64,000 nucleotides of DNA from Gavia stellata (taxonomy: Eukaryota > Chordata > Aves > Gaviiformes > Gaviidae), in NCBI RefSeq assembly GCF_030936135.1, contig NC_082637.1, positions 11,731,001 to 11,795,000 on the forward strand, read 5' to 3'. This document shows, one piece after another, positions 1 through 13,700 of the stretch. A program made the translations under genes and the position numbers. The notes under the pieces are model-generated. The model saw nothing but the letters and a program-made list of their open reading frames with translations. It did no database searches and was not told the origin of the DNA. The first letter of the stretch is position 1. Every line of letters begins with the position of its first letter.

Positions 1-3000
1 GTCTCAGAAGCAATGGTGCCAGCTTGCAGAAATGTGCGCCTTTGACAGGTTAGAGCTGGGAAATCATTTACCAGAGCCAAGGTCAAGTTGGTCCTGCACA
101 TTCTAGTTTTGCCAAGCCCACGTTGCCTTTTGTCTTGCTTTCCATCCTTCCTTTTATTATTCTTTCCTTCGAGACTTCTTCGAAAGCCTTGCATGCTGTT
201 CAGCCTAACAAGTTGGAAGTCAGTTGGATGTGTTATATATTTTGCACGTTATTCTTCAGTCACATAACCTCCGCCTTCACAGGTGAACAGACCCTTGCTG
301 CCAAGCCTGCAGTCCTACATTTTGGTGTTTTCAGAAGTGTAGCATGGACGTGATCCTTCCCCATGGATCAGAGGAGTTTGAGCCCTCTGAACTTTCAGTG
401 ACCATTTTCTGTTTCTTCGTTTTCTGTTTCAGGCTGTTTCTTGCTCTATGGGCAGACCCGCTGAGGCCAAGTTCTTCTTCTGTGGGTTTTTTTTCATCTG
501 CCTGTCCTTGACCACCTTCTTCCTGAAAAAGAGCATATGACAGAAGGGACCTCAGAGTCCCTTTGAAGCCTGTCCCTCGGTCACCCATGAGCACAAAACA
601 GGCTTTAGACCCAGTATAGTCCCCAGGAAAATCCGCTCTGCTCCCCCTCAGACCATAATGCCAAGGAAATCCTCCAGCATCATACCAGCTACCCCAAAGT
701 CTCAAGAAACTGTGATGAGCTACGAGGAGAGAGCAAGCCAGAACCTCAGCACTGCAACCACCTTAGCAAATTCCTCACTCCTAAACGTGTCCAAGTCAAA
801 GATAGGCAGAAGAGCAGGCAGATGAACTGTGCCTCTCTAATCCCAGACCCCAGTGACATCTGTCAGTCTGACCTGGGGACCTCCATACCCGCAACCCTGC
901 TTAACACTGAGCAAAAGCAAGACTGTGGGATGCTTGAGCTGATTTCTTAGCACCTTTTGTGCATTGCAAAATACACTCAAAATTAGAGCAGTTATGCTTT
1001 GGGAAAGAAGAGTGATAGTTTCTGGCAGCCTACAGATGACAAGCAGAAATCTGGAAGCATAGCATTAGTCATTTCAGTACAATATAATGCTATGTGATAA
1101 ATAATGTAAATACATTGAAAGTTCAAGGAATATCAGATACAATTCAGAACACTTGGAGACTAAAGCTTTTATTCGGAGACACTCATCTCACCCTTGAGCA
1201 GTCAGGATGATGGCAGGCCTGCAGCGCTCATCACAAACGGTGTCACAGATTTCTTCCAGCCCAATAATGATTTCACTTTGAGACCAAAGCACTAGCTTCA
1301 AGTTCTGCCATGACAAAGTACATAGCGCTCCGTGCTTTCAGTCTGTGTGCCTCAGAGAACCTTTATATTTTCTCTGTTCCCTTGGCAAGATTAACTCAGA
1401 TGAACTTTAACCAGTTCTTATTTATCTTTACTTGATTTTCAATACACACAGGGTTCTTTTTTGTTGTTTCAGAAATTAAAAACCCATTACTTATCCTTGC
1501 ATTTAACTGCAAATAACTATTCACTGGACAATAGTTCTTTTATGAGTTGCTCCTTTTAGTATTTTCACTGCTTATTGGAGCCAAACCCAGAATAACACCT
1601 CCTTTTATCAGCTTTGTGACTATGTGCTGACAAAACCTATCAGTTTTCACATCTGGTAGTGCCATTACTAATAGCGGCTATTCACCGATTGCTGAGATGC
1701 TAGTTTCCTGTAACAAGAACTGTCAGCCGACAGGATTTCCATCTATTGGCTATAATTCAGATAAAATGAGCATATCAACCCTGTGAACCAACCTATGGGG
1801 AAGTACATCCGAGTTATGTGAATTTTGTGAACAAAGCAGCAATCACAGTGCCTACTGTGCATCTTGTTTTTCTTTCCCTTCCTTGAGATGCTCTTTCCCA
1901 AGACTCCCTCTTGTTACCCACTGGTGTTTGGCAAACTGAGGAACATGAGCCTTGTCTGTCAGCATCTTCAGAAGCAGAGAATATAATTTACTGTGATTTA
2001 CCTCCTTCCTAATGACAGCTAGAGGTGCAGAGAGGTGCATCGCTTTGGCAGCTGCGAGAAGTGATGAAGTCAAAAAGTCTCCTTTAATTTAAGTTGCAGC
2101 TAAACATGGTCAGTTTATCCTTCTCTTGAGCACAGCAGCTTGTCCAGCTGCAAGTCCTTATTTGGAATTATTTTGTGCGCCTGGAGTCAAGCCTAGGTCA
2201 GGTCATCTGTTTCATCAAAGGAGGAAGTTTCTGAGGATGACCATCACGGATGCAATAAACCCACACAATAGCGACCAAGGTTTTCTCTCAAAGCTTGGCA
2301 GCAGCAATAGCTTATTCCCTTGTGTGTGGGGCAGCGAGTGAGTCTGAAGACACAAGTACCCTCTGTGTCTCAGGAAAGTTTCTGGTTCAGTTTTGAAACA
2401 TTTTTCAACAAAGTCACCCACCCTCTCACAGATACCCTCAACCCCCACTTGCTCCACATGCGAAGTCTTTTCACATTTTCTTCCTTGCCCCTTTTCTCCC
2501 TTGCCCCTTTTCTCCCCATTGGAAGTAGCGAAACAGCCATCAGCAGAAGTTGGAGACCACAGTCAGTGCTGGATGTGAAGCTATTGTGTTACAGCTGGTT
2601 TCCTCAAACCACCCTTTCTTTAATCCGATAATGCTGCATGAGCAATCCCTGCACGTTTTTCTGCAGGGGGAGCTTGTAGTCCAGTCTAGATATTAGAACT
2701 AGAAAAACCAACTGGAGAACACCTGGTTCGTTGAGCTGGAGTCCAGATTAACTCAACTCCTGCCATTACTCCCCAAATGAAGGAGGTGCAAAGGCTTCAG
2801 TCACCTGGCCAGTGCTGCATGATATCAAATCCATTCTCTGCAGGCGAGAAGTTATGAAGGAAACAAAAGCAAAACCTCTGCCAGAGGAAGTTTTGCTTCA
2901 CAGATTTGTAGGGCAGTGACAGTTTTTCCCTTTGGGAGTACTCCTGAAAAAGGAGAAGCATGAAGGTGACAACTCCAGGGTGACAAACCAAACCTCTTCC

Positions 3001-6000
3001 ACTGGGCGACTCACAAGCTCACACGTTAATCCTGGTTTCTATCTGTTCTGTGCCAGCAGAAGCAAGGATTGCTGTGGTTGTAAGCTAGTGGGTACAAGCC
3101 ACACTTCCCTGCAGTCGCCTGGTAATTGTCATGATGGCACTCGGCGATCACCCCCCACCCCAGTCTGTTTTCACAATAAAAAGATGCCTCTGTAAGCAAT
3201 ATATGACCCTTAAACTTCATAGATGTAGTGATGCCAGCAAATGCCTTTCTCCACTAAAAATAACTGCAAACAAAATGGAGGCCGATACATTTTGCATGGG
3301 AAGTCTTTTTCTTCTCTGTCCTTGACAAGTCGTTTATTGGCTTTCTCTTGTATTTCATAACTTAACATTTTTTGTCCAGACAGTCGAGGTGAGTTATGCC
3401 TCTGCCTATGTTCAGTCTTCTGTTTCTGCCGCACCGAGTCTGCAGGATTCACCTGTGCCACCTGGCATTAGTTGCTGAAATGAACCTACATGGACCCTAT
3501 CAGCTTGGAATTAGGTCCAGAACAAAGAAATGCCAGATGACAAATCATTGCCAGATCATATGCTTCAGTACTTCAGAAGTCTCCTGGAAGGATCAGGCAG
3601 TGTTGCCCCCTCTCCATCCCACTGAACAGTTGGTTAGAAAGAAGCTAAAACTAAATATATCTATTTCCCTCTCCCACCTCCCCCGTGGAGCACCAGAGAC
3701 TGACCTAGTCCCTCCTCCATGGGTTATGGGTAGCACAAAGCTTCCCTTTTCCTACATGTCTGGTTGGTACATCTTGCTCAAATGCTGAAGGTCATACTGG
3801 TTAGTGGATTTGGGATCAAGGAGAAGTATTCTTTCAGGTCTTGTTAACTTGTGCTGCAGAGGGTTTCCACTCAGCTCTTCTTCACAGCTTCAAACAACTT
3901 TCCAAGTGCCTTTGGCATCTCTGTCCCAAGTAAAGCTTTCTTGATGAAAGCCTTGCCTGATGGAGGCCTCCCAATTAATCCTGTTACCTGCTTGTGGTAA
4001 ATAGCCGGTCAGTCCTCTGAGGACTGAGATATTTTTGTCAATTAGTGGCTGGGTTCTTACCACCTTCTCTTCTACACAAAGCCAGTTCCTCAGAGCATCT
4101 AATCTGACTATATAGTTCTGTAGAACAGGAATCCTAGGCAGAAATAGGGGTTTTTTCCCATATTAAAAACAAGGTCTATGAATCTTCAGGGATTTCTTTC
4201 TGTATGACTAACATCGCAAATAATGAAGAAAATACAATATCTAGTTCTAGCATAATCAAGAAAAGAACATAGTTAATTTATCTTTGTAGCAGAAAAATTG
4301 CTGGAAGACTTGTGTTGCTTTTGGTTAGATGTCTTAGCCAGACTACACAGGTCTCTGGAGACCCTTATGGCTCTGTAGCCCCCTCATGTTTGTCATTTGC
4401 ATGGAGCAGGTGTTTTGCAACTACGTAATGGACCATTTTGCAGAACTATAAACACTGTAAAATACTGTCATGGGGTGTTCGGTGAGGATAAATCAATTTT
4501 CTTGTCAGATGGTCTGAAAGCAAACCTCCTTTTCTCTACAGCATGGCAGCACAAGCAGATTTCCCACATACTCACTACACCAGCATGCCTGAGTCCTGGT
4601 CTGCGTGTGGGGCTACACTCAGGAGTAACCCGTCCTTCACTACTCATGTAAGGTCCTACCTCTGTTAGGATCCTACCTTGAATAGGGTGATACTGCACAA
4701 TCCGGTGCTGTGCAGGAATACAGGGATGAGATCCTTCAAGCGTTGTGGTTTTGCTGGCCCAGTGCCACTCCAACCAGGCACGGGGTTCTCCCTGCCAGGT
4801 TAATGGTATTGTTTTTCTTTGGAACTAGCCCTGGCAGGGGTATTGCTCCAATACAGCACAATGAGTCCATTATTGAGAACTTGGAACAAAGGCTCATGAG
4901 ACATGAAAAAATCATGAGAAATCATGATAGTCTGGGAAAAATATTTCAAATGGGATGTAAGACACTTACTACATATATGAGGTCATTGTTAAAATAGCAT
5001 TAAGGTTGAAGAATGACTCAAACTTTGGTTATTTTTCATGCTATTGGGCAAGCTGCCTTTTCTGCCTCTTCATGAATGCAAGCAGTGGTGGCATGGGCTG
5101 AGCAATCACAACACGTATCCCTGCGTTCACTGTTTGGCACTAAATCAACCACCCAAACTGAAGGCATAACTGGAAGTGCAGCTCTGTCAGCCCGGCAGAG
5201 TGCCAGCCATGCCCCCGGTATGCACGAGGGTGTGCGTGGAAGACCCCATCTTCCTCCCGTTGTCCAGATCAATGACTTGGCCACGCAGCCACCTGGAGTG
5301 TCCCCAAGGAGAAACACTATTTACTCAAGTTTCCTCCCAGTAGAAAGCAGGGAATGACACCCGGCAGTGAGAGATTACATACAAGGGCAAGACCCAGCAG
5401 TGTAGGAATTGGTACACAACCATGGTTTATGCTCAGAGGCTTGGAACGGCTCCCAGGTGACCAGTTTAGGCATAACATTTGAAGTGGCCACTGTAATTAA
5501 ATTAGGGAGGGGAAATCCAAGCCCTCAAAATACTGTCCATGCTTTGCCAAGATCTAAGCACCCTGTCCACGGGCGTGCAGGAGAGCACTGGCTTCATCAT
5601 GGGCTTGCCTACTGGTTCAGGCAGCTGTTTCAGACAAAGTGAAGTGCATATATCTGTGTCTGTTAAGGGTCGGAAGCGGAGGCCAATATAGCTGATGGGT
5701 TATATTTCACACTCTGACTCCTGCAAGGAAAACCAAAGCCTCTCACGAGCGTATTTCTCCTTGGATATGGTTCATAGAAGTCCAGCGTGGAGCCTGTCCC
5801 GAGAAACATCACATCTTCTAGGGCTGACAACGTCCAGAGGCAGTGGAGAGGGAAACTGGAGCAGTAAATAGAAAACAACTTTCCTCTCTCCTTTGAAGTC
5901 TTGCAGATGCAGTGCTGAAGCCAGCCCTCTTGGAAAGCACATCGGCTCGCTGGGTGGTAAATTCACGTACACTGGGACTCCTTCAGAAATCACTTCCAAC

Positions 6001-7120
6001 TTCTGTGAGCAGACGGTCGTGAGAGATCAAAGCCTTAGGTAAGTAGGGCACCTATTATACGGAGCCTTTATCTTTTCTTAAGAGGAGATGGGAGATGATG
6101 GCAGGAAGTTTGATGATTTTGCAAAGCTAAACCAAAAGTTTTTTTCGGTAGCCGGGGGATATCACAGGCGTCTTCACAGCGGTTTTGAATTTACGTCTCT
6201 CAACATCTGATGTCCCCAGTGTGCAAGGAACATACTCAGGCACTCCAAAAACATGTCAGGAAAAGGGGAAAAAATGCTAACAAGATATCATCCTTGTTTA
6301 ACTTGTTCTCCTGTGAATTTAAACGGTACTTGGGGGTGTCGTTGTTGAAATTATTTCTCTTGTTCTTATTTGTCAGATGCCTCTTTTCAAAAGCCTAAAT
6401 ATTACTACTGGGGAAAACAGAAGTTTTGGGGTATGTCTGTGATGTTGCCTTAACTCATATTGTCCCTGGAGTAGAGCGAAAACTATTCATGTGCTCAGAA
6501 GAACACGGGAATGTGTGATAAATCCCAGAAAAATATAATTCCTGCCTGACGTTTCCTCCCCAAACCTATTCCAGAGTCTCAGCAGCCTCAGGCACCTCTT
6601 GGGACACATCAAATAATGAAAAGCCAAAATCTGGGTAAGATTTTCAGCAACACAAATCTGGGTGACATCCCACTGTTCCTGGAGCAAAGCGGTGGATTTG
6701 AGCAGACAAGGAAAGCCAGGTGTGAGCTGGGTACCCATGCTGCTCTCTCCCTGCTAAGGCACGAGGCAATTAATTAATGGCTCCTTCGTAAATTCACTCT
6801 CAGTGAGAGTCATGCTGAAAGAAGGGGACGTGCCGTGGGGGGGTCCTTCAGGGGAGCAGCTTCTGAGGATGCAAACTGAATCATCCAAAACTGCTGAGGA
6901 GAACGCCAGATGGGAATTTGAGCAGTGGGATGTATTCTCATCCGCTGGACGCTGGAGATCGGTGTCGCTAAGGGCCCTTGGCACTGACTGCCTCACGCTG
7001 CAGTTTGGAGACATCTACCTGTCCTGGAAAATTCAAAAACTCAGGCTAGCACATAGTATTGTAACTTCATTTTTGACCTACGCTGGGCCAGAATATGGCC
7101 GTTAATATCTTGTTCCACAG
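1..7120. other. Intergenic, nothing recognised
   Basis: No open frame here exceeds about 130 codons and none has a recognisable domain. I see no young CR1, LTR or RNA gene. A short tandem duplication of a 16-base pyrimidine unit lies near 2484-2516, and an isolated AATAAA lies near 3175. An 8-bp perfect stem with a 3-base loop lies at 4009-4027. None of these is enough to call a feature. Confidence 0.6.
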
Positions 7121-7380
7121 GTGGAAAGTGGGTCTCATCTACTCTGCTTTGCCTGTCATGCTGAAGGAGTATTTTAGTGTTAATCCTTTATTATCAAATG
7201 TCATTATGTTTCTGGAAGTCCTTGGCCAAAATTTCTCCTTTGCTAGAATGAGTATTGGTGTGTCTGAGCCTGCTTTTGTGGGGGAATTGAACTCCTTTAT
7301 GCACTATGTAGCTCTTAATGAACCTTATTGTAACTGTATATCTGATATGTTCAATAAAAGTATTTTGTAAGGTTTTAGAG
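7121..7380 (+). other. Candidate terminal exon or 3' UTR of an unknown gene
   Basis: A plausible acceptor (tgttccacag, ending at 7120) is followed by about 230 bases and then an AATAAA poly(A) signal at 7353-7358, with T-rich sequence just downstream. A frame stays open through most of it (7095-7370), but the encoded peptide matches nothing I know. In mammals UNC13B lies upstream of ATP8B5, but I do not see the UNC13B C-terminal coding sequence here. This could be a chance AATAAA in AT-rich DNA. Confidence 0.2.
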
Positions 7381-10360
7381 CTCGCTGACTAATTCAGGGT
7401 GGATGATGCTGGGCAGAGTATGTAAGTGATCACTTGCAATAATATTTTAAATATTTTCAGTTGTAGGAGTTTGTGTGTTAACAACTACAGGTTTAATACA
7501 TGTTTTGTGGTCTCTTTCTTGTTTGCAGAGTTAGTTGCATGGTGTCAAATTCGAATTTATGATCCTGTTGTACATTCAAAGTCCTGTAACATTAATGATG
7601 TTCACTATGGATTAAGTTAATGGCGTTCACTTTAATCGCAGAAAAAGTGAGCTGAACCTGAGCAGAAAGTTTGCACAAGCCTTGACATACCTTTAACGGT
7701 GTGAGCTCTGAACATGCCATTCATGCTTATCTGAGGATGAGTTTCACCTTCATTGGGACCAGATTTTATTCTGTTAATGTTCTTTAGCTGATATTTTATA
7801 AAGATGTCTCTCCTGCCTTTTAATGTTCTTTTCTTGTAATATTCTCTACATTTAACTGCTAATAAGACAGTTCAGAGAGCTGCAGGATTTCTCTTTGAGT
7901 ATTCGGCCACGATTGAAACTTCTCCATTTCTCCAGAAGCCTCAGAAATTGTTGCTTTGAAGGTTATGTCACCAGTATTCTAACAAACTGCTGGGAAACTG
8001 GGAGTTTTCACGGTAGCCAAAGGGAAGTAGGCGCGTGAATCTTCCTGAAATTCACTGGAAGGTGACAACTACGCTATTGCAAAAGTTAAAATGGAAGCTT
8101 TGGTCAGGAGCTCTCATGACAGCAGTGGGCTGTAATGATTACATGACCATGTGCTGCTTTTAGACTCAGATTGCAACACCCTTTCTTTACTTACACCTCT
8201 TATTTTTTATTTTCCATCATGGTGCAAGCATCAGGGAGTCTGTTTGTGCAACAAACGTCTGACATGCCTTAGAACAAATCACACCAGCACTAACAACGCC
8301 AGGGAGGGCTGTCTGAATCCTAATCAGGAACAACAACCCCCTTTCTACAGAGCTGTCCCTCCCTGGGGTCTTGTGCTATTCCTTCATATGTTTCGGAGTG
8401 AAAGGCTGTTTATAGCCTCATTATAGGTGTTTAGCATTAAATGTCAGGAAGCATCTGCTGGCACATTTCTCAGTAGGAGACTTCTAAATTCTGCAAGTGA
8501 GTTTGGGTAGCTGTCGTGAATATACATGGGAGTTCCCTCCAGAGATTTGGATCATGTCTTTGAAGGCAAGTTAAAGCTGCCTTGTTGCAAATACACTTCA
8601 TAAAATAGGGTTCTCTGTAAATGGTCAAGCTGAATATTCAACAGTGGGCATTCTCATCTTCCCTCATTTCAGTAACATCCACTCTCTGGCCCATATCGTA
8701 GGCACCACTGGGAGACTTCTTTTGCTGGTATTATTGCCATGTGTGAAGGCACGCTTCCATGAGACACTGGTTTTGGCCATAAAACTGGCTTAAGAAGTTA
8801 ACCTCTGCCAGACCTTAGCATCGCAGTTCATTGTCCCATGGGTTGTGCAACACAAGTCTTCATGAGACCCTGTTTTGAACTCAGTTGCTGAAAAGATGTA
8901 TTAAAAAAAAGAAGGGGGAAGAAAAAAGAGAGGGGGGAAAAAAACCCCAAAAAACCAAAAAAAGGCTGTGGCTCTGGTTTGTGTGGCAATGACTTCAAGT
9001 GGACATAACCAGACCCCCACCAGCTTGTTGTCACTGTATTGTGCTGATGTGCTTTTATGCCAGTGAGTCAGATAAGGGAACCAAACCAAAAAAAAATGCA
9101 AACAAATAAACATTTTTTTTTGTCAAATCAGCTCCCAGGCTGAGGATGGGGGCAAACAGAAACTTCTGGAGGTGGATTTTCTGTTGAAGCCCATGTCTCA
9201 TGAAACCGCATTGATGGTTTGTGGCATACCCACTCTGTTAGCAGGAAGACTTATGCCAAATAGGTCTGAGCTGAGGTATCCTTAACTCAAAGTGCCTATT
9301 TCTCTTCACACTCAACCAGTACATGTTCTTAGACATTCAATTATGCATGGCTGATAACCTGTATGGTCTCTGTGGCCTGCATGGCAGGACCTAGAAAATG
9401 AAGTAGGGCTGGTCGTTGTCCAAAATGTTGAGTGAAAGTATGTGGCTGATGGATGCATCTCTGCTTTAGGATCAGTGTTTGGTTAAGAGTGGTTTTGTCC
9501 TTCTGTTTGGATCTGCAGGATGGCCAAACCCCCGTATCTTCTGCTTCATCCAGCAGTATCATGCTAAACTTTCTTATTCCAGGATGGTCGGAGTGCTTAT
9601 TGCTGGCAGGATGAGTCTCCATGAGAAATCACGAGAGACCTGTCCATTGCCATGTCTCTTTCCCAGCACATTACAGCTACAGGAGGAAGCCACAACACAG
9701 CAGGATATTTCTAAAGCAGAAACTGGGGATGAAGAAACACGCTCAGTAGCTCTGTACAAGCAGACTCTGAATTCACAGAGGATAAGGGAAATAGGTTATT
9801 GGTCCCACCCATAGTCTAGAAAGCTGGAGACAAGTAGGAGATGGGAGAGATGGGAAATGCTCCCCAGTACATTGTATTTTGTGAAGGGGAGGACAACTTT
9901 TGAAATAATTTCGCTGGAAGAAATCTTCTGGGAAAGAGCTGAGGGACGTTGAGGGAAGAGCAAATGCAGTTCTTGCAAAATAACTCTCCAATAGGCAGCA
10001 GCATGTCTTTCTTTTCCCTTTAAATATTGCATCATTCTTAATCACTAGCTTTTTAACTCCAAACAAAGGGAGTTCTCATGCTATGAAAGCTTTAAACTCA
10101 AGCTGTATGCTTAGTTCCAAATTGTTAACCATTGTTAATTTGAAGTTATTTTTACTTCAGTGACCAAAACAGCAAAGACAGGAAAGAATTGTAATTTTCC
10201 GTATCCTCCAAGACTGATCCCAAATGCTGTGTAAAAGTCTTCCTACCAGCACACTGACTCATAGCTGTGGTGCTTGGGGCAAAATGCTAGCAGGAGAGGA
10301 TGTTACAGTACTATTGATATTAAATTTAAAATCTGCCCTATGTGGCACCTTTTTCCTTAA
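7381..10360. other. Intergenic, nothing recognised except low complexity
   Basis: No supported gene. It contains an A/G-rich patch (listed separately) and a second A-rich stretch with T-runs near 9085-9122. The open frames here are short and unrecognised. Confidence 0.6.
8902..8963. repeat. A/G-rich low-complexity tract
   Basis: Runs of A and G on the plus strand, interrupted by a short block with C runs. It is an ordinary low-complexity tract and has no attached retrotransposon that I can see. Confidence 0.8.
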
Positions 10361-10793
10361 GAGGAGCAGCTGAGGGAACTGGGGTTGTTCAGTCTGGAGA
10401 AGAGGAGGCTGAGGGGAGACCTTATCGCTTTCTACAACTACCTGAAAGGGGGTTGTAGTGAGGTGGGTGTTGGTCTCTTCTCCCAAGTGACTGGCGACAG
10501 GACAAGAGGAAATAGCCTCAAGTTGCGCCAGGGGAGGTTTAGGCTGGATATTAGGAAAAATTTCTTTACTGAGAGAGTGGTGAAACACTGGAATAAGCTG
10601 CCCATAGAGGTGGTGGAGTCACCGTCACTGGAGGTGTTCAAGGAACATGTGGACGTGGCATTGTGGGACATGGTTTAATGGGCATGGTGGTGTTGGGTTG
10701 ATGGTTGGACTTGATGATCTTACATGCCTTTTTACATGTCTTTTTACATGTCTTTTCCAACTGTAGTGATTCTGTGATTCTGTGATTCTGTGA
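10361..10793 (+). mobile_element. CR1 LINE 3' fragment, 5'-truncated, sense strand
   Basis: This is the 3' end of a chicken-repeat-1 (CR1) non-LTR retrotransposon, the dominant LINE of birds. The plus strand still encodes the C-terminal tail of the CR1 reverse-transcriptase ORF, with the family strings [17 protein letters not shown] and [18 protein letters not shown] short 3' UTR follows, ending in the typical ATTCTGTG microsatellite at about 10768-10793. The element is severely 5'-truncated, as nearly all CR1 copies are, and has no complete RT or endonuclease, so it cannot move. It is the same subfamily as the copies at 28.4, 37.9 and 56.0 kb, but it is the only one of the four on the plus strand. 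Its 3' UTR holds a small internal triplication (see findings). Confidence 0.95.
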
Positions 10794-13700
10794 TCCTGTT
10801 TCAATAATAGTATCATGAACTAATACAAGAGCAGAAAAAAGCTAATTAATTTTTACCCCCCAGAAAAGTGAGTATTCACATTTAAAAAAAAAATGGTATT
10901 ACTAGGACTTCGGGATAACCTGTGCCTCTGTTACATGAGAGAGACTTAGTAATTCTCATGAGATCTCATGAGATTCTCAGCTCACTGATATGTCACTGGT
11001 GTCTTTCTAAACACCTGGTAATCTCTTATGCCTTCTACTTGGTCTCTTGAGGAAGTGAAGAATTATTATTCCCTTTTATGAATAAGAAAACAGAAGTCCA
11101 GCAGCGTTAACTGACCCACCCAGAATCTGTCACAGATGCGAGAACAGATTTCAGTATCATTTCAGTGTTGTTCATTCTGCTATCCTTCCTTTTTTAGGTG
11201 TCCACGTGATTCTATTCATCATAACCATGGCCTGTTACCTACTGGGAGAACTTTAAATAACATGGTAAGCTTTCACTGCTGCGTTTGCAATCCTATCTGC
11301 AGCACTGAAAACCAAAGAATAGATTTAATTTGAAACAGGCTGCAGAGAACAGTGGTACTGACGAGTCTCTTTTCATTAGCTGAGAACAAACAGCACAAAA
11401 AAAGCCCAAACAGACAAGATGGTTAAGGAGATGTGAATTACCTTTTAAAAAGCCTTCCACTTCAATCATTTAGCATATTGTGGGGAATGTAAAAAAAAAA
11501 AAAAAATAAAATTGTTTCTTTGGAAAAAATCATTATTTATGAATTTTTCAGGCAGAAGACATCATCAAACCTAAAAGTAGGTGGCAAAAAGGCCTACAGG
11601 AGCAAATCAAAGTTTGTGAATTAGCACTGGAAGTTTGCATTATCGATCTGTAGGAAAATATGCAATGCTGGTGTGGCTTGATAAATGCCATTATTTAGAT
11701 TGGGTTTTTTAACCTTAATTTTTCATATTACACCCGATCACAATTGGTCTTAGGTGATTTTTTTTAGATTAGCTCTGTCTCTTCTCTGTCTCAGAATTAT
11801 CTCTGTAAACATTTTTTAGGCTGAAGAGGGCATTGAAACAAATAACTTTGTGTCAAAAGCTAAACCTACATGTTTTGTTTGCATAACCATGGCATTCAGA
11901 AGCCTGAATCAGGATCCTGTTGTACTTGGTGCCATAAACCCCCCCAAATAATCAATTATCCCATGGAAGTTGCATACACTTTCTAAGTCCTTATGGGAGG
12001 TAGTGAAACGTCTGACCTTTGAGAAAGAATATGTTTTGTGATTGAAATTCTGCATCTGAATGCTGTCCAAGAAAATAAATCTGTTGACTGCCGAAAGTTG
12101 AGCACAATGTCTCATTTGCATCTCTCGCTGCTGCTTTAGCTGCGGCAGCATGCACCAGCAGGTTTCTAAGGCTGCATTTCTCTTAGATGAAATACAGAGT
12201 CCTGCCTATCGTATATAAAGCTTTGTAATACCTGATGTCGTACCCGAGTCCAACGATCAATTGCTTTTTTATTTACTCAGTGCTGCACAGTGCCATGTTC
12301 CACCCACAGCTTCGGGAACTTTGCCTTTTCTCTTGCAGTCCTTATCGAGTACACGAAGCACACCAAGACATCCTGTAACTTCTGGATCGTGTTCAGCGTG
12401 CCCCTGCAAGGGTTTACCTCCAACTCCTGGAAAGCGTGGTGTTCCCTAGCGAGCTTCACGGCCGAGCTGGGGAGAGGCTTGGTGTGCTCTGCTGAGAAAC
12501 TATCTAGGGATTTTAAAAGAAGCTGCAGCTTTTTGTATGGTGCTGAAAACAATCCCTTCTGATTGTCTCAACAGACAGCTTCAGGTAGAACAGAAGACAC
12601 ACAACAGCCAGGTAGGACAATTTCTTCGTTTCTTCTTCTAGAAGAAAAGTCTAAAAACTTGTATAGCAGCCCAGTCTTTGGCTGTTTTTTCCAGTGTATT
12701 TTTTTCCTTCCGCACACTGGATTATTCTGCATCTGTAAATGTTGGTTCTTGATATGGATCTTGTGTCTAAATTTTCTTCACGCAGTGCCAGCTTTAGTGT
12801 GTCAGTGACACCCAAAGAGAGAGTGAGTTGGGACCACTGCAGCGAGGCTTTAGCAAAGCTCTCCAAAGTCAGTGGGAAAGCACACGTCCGTTTTACTGGC
12901 TTTGGATCTAGGCACCTCTTCTCTCTCTGTTTAAAACTTCTGAAGGGTGAGCCTGGCTTCTCCTTCTCTATGCGCCTAAATCTAAAAGGTGCTCCGAGCT
13001 CTCCCTGTCCTCGTTACTGGTGATTGCACTTTAATTTAACAGTAAAGGCGTGGAACACGGGAATGTCTTGCCTCCATCATAAAAGGATTTGCATCATAAC
13101 TGACTGTCTCTGGAGAAGATGCACTCTAGCTCAAACTGGTAGATGGGCCAATTAATGAGCCTGCTGTATACTAAGTTCTAAATGGTCTCACTGCCTTTAA
13201 AAGTGGTGGGTGTGGGACAACAATGGAGCATTTGCGCCACTTGCTTAAGACCCTTATATAGATATCACAGGCCATTAGGTTTCACTTGGATACGCTTTCA
13301 CCTAGCATGTTTATTTCTGTTTCGTTAAACTAGTGTGTGCCACACTGTGCAAAGAGGTGAGGGCAACTCACAGATGCCCAAAGACTTTATGAATATGGAG
13401 AACTGATCAGATGAAACGCATCCAAAATATCTTCTCTACTACAAAGAAGAATAACCCCTTCCCTCCCAAATCCTTCCTTATCTGACAGAGAAAATCTTCC
13501 ATCATTCCCTCATACCAGTTTGACTCTCTACCCAGGAGTAAGTCGCTCTAGCCATGTATTGAAAGAGGATTTTCACCACGAAGCATTGCTCTTCTCTCCC
13601 TGCCCATGAAAACGTGACTATTCAGGTATCCTGACGCAGGCAAAAGTCCCACAGGAGCTAGCAGGAGATTTCCTAAGTGAGGCCACGAGGGGAAGAAACA

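Noticed and set aside
10385..10678. 97-codon open frame as a host gene
   Set aside because: It is the C-terminal tail of the CR1 reverse-transcriptase frame.
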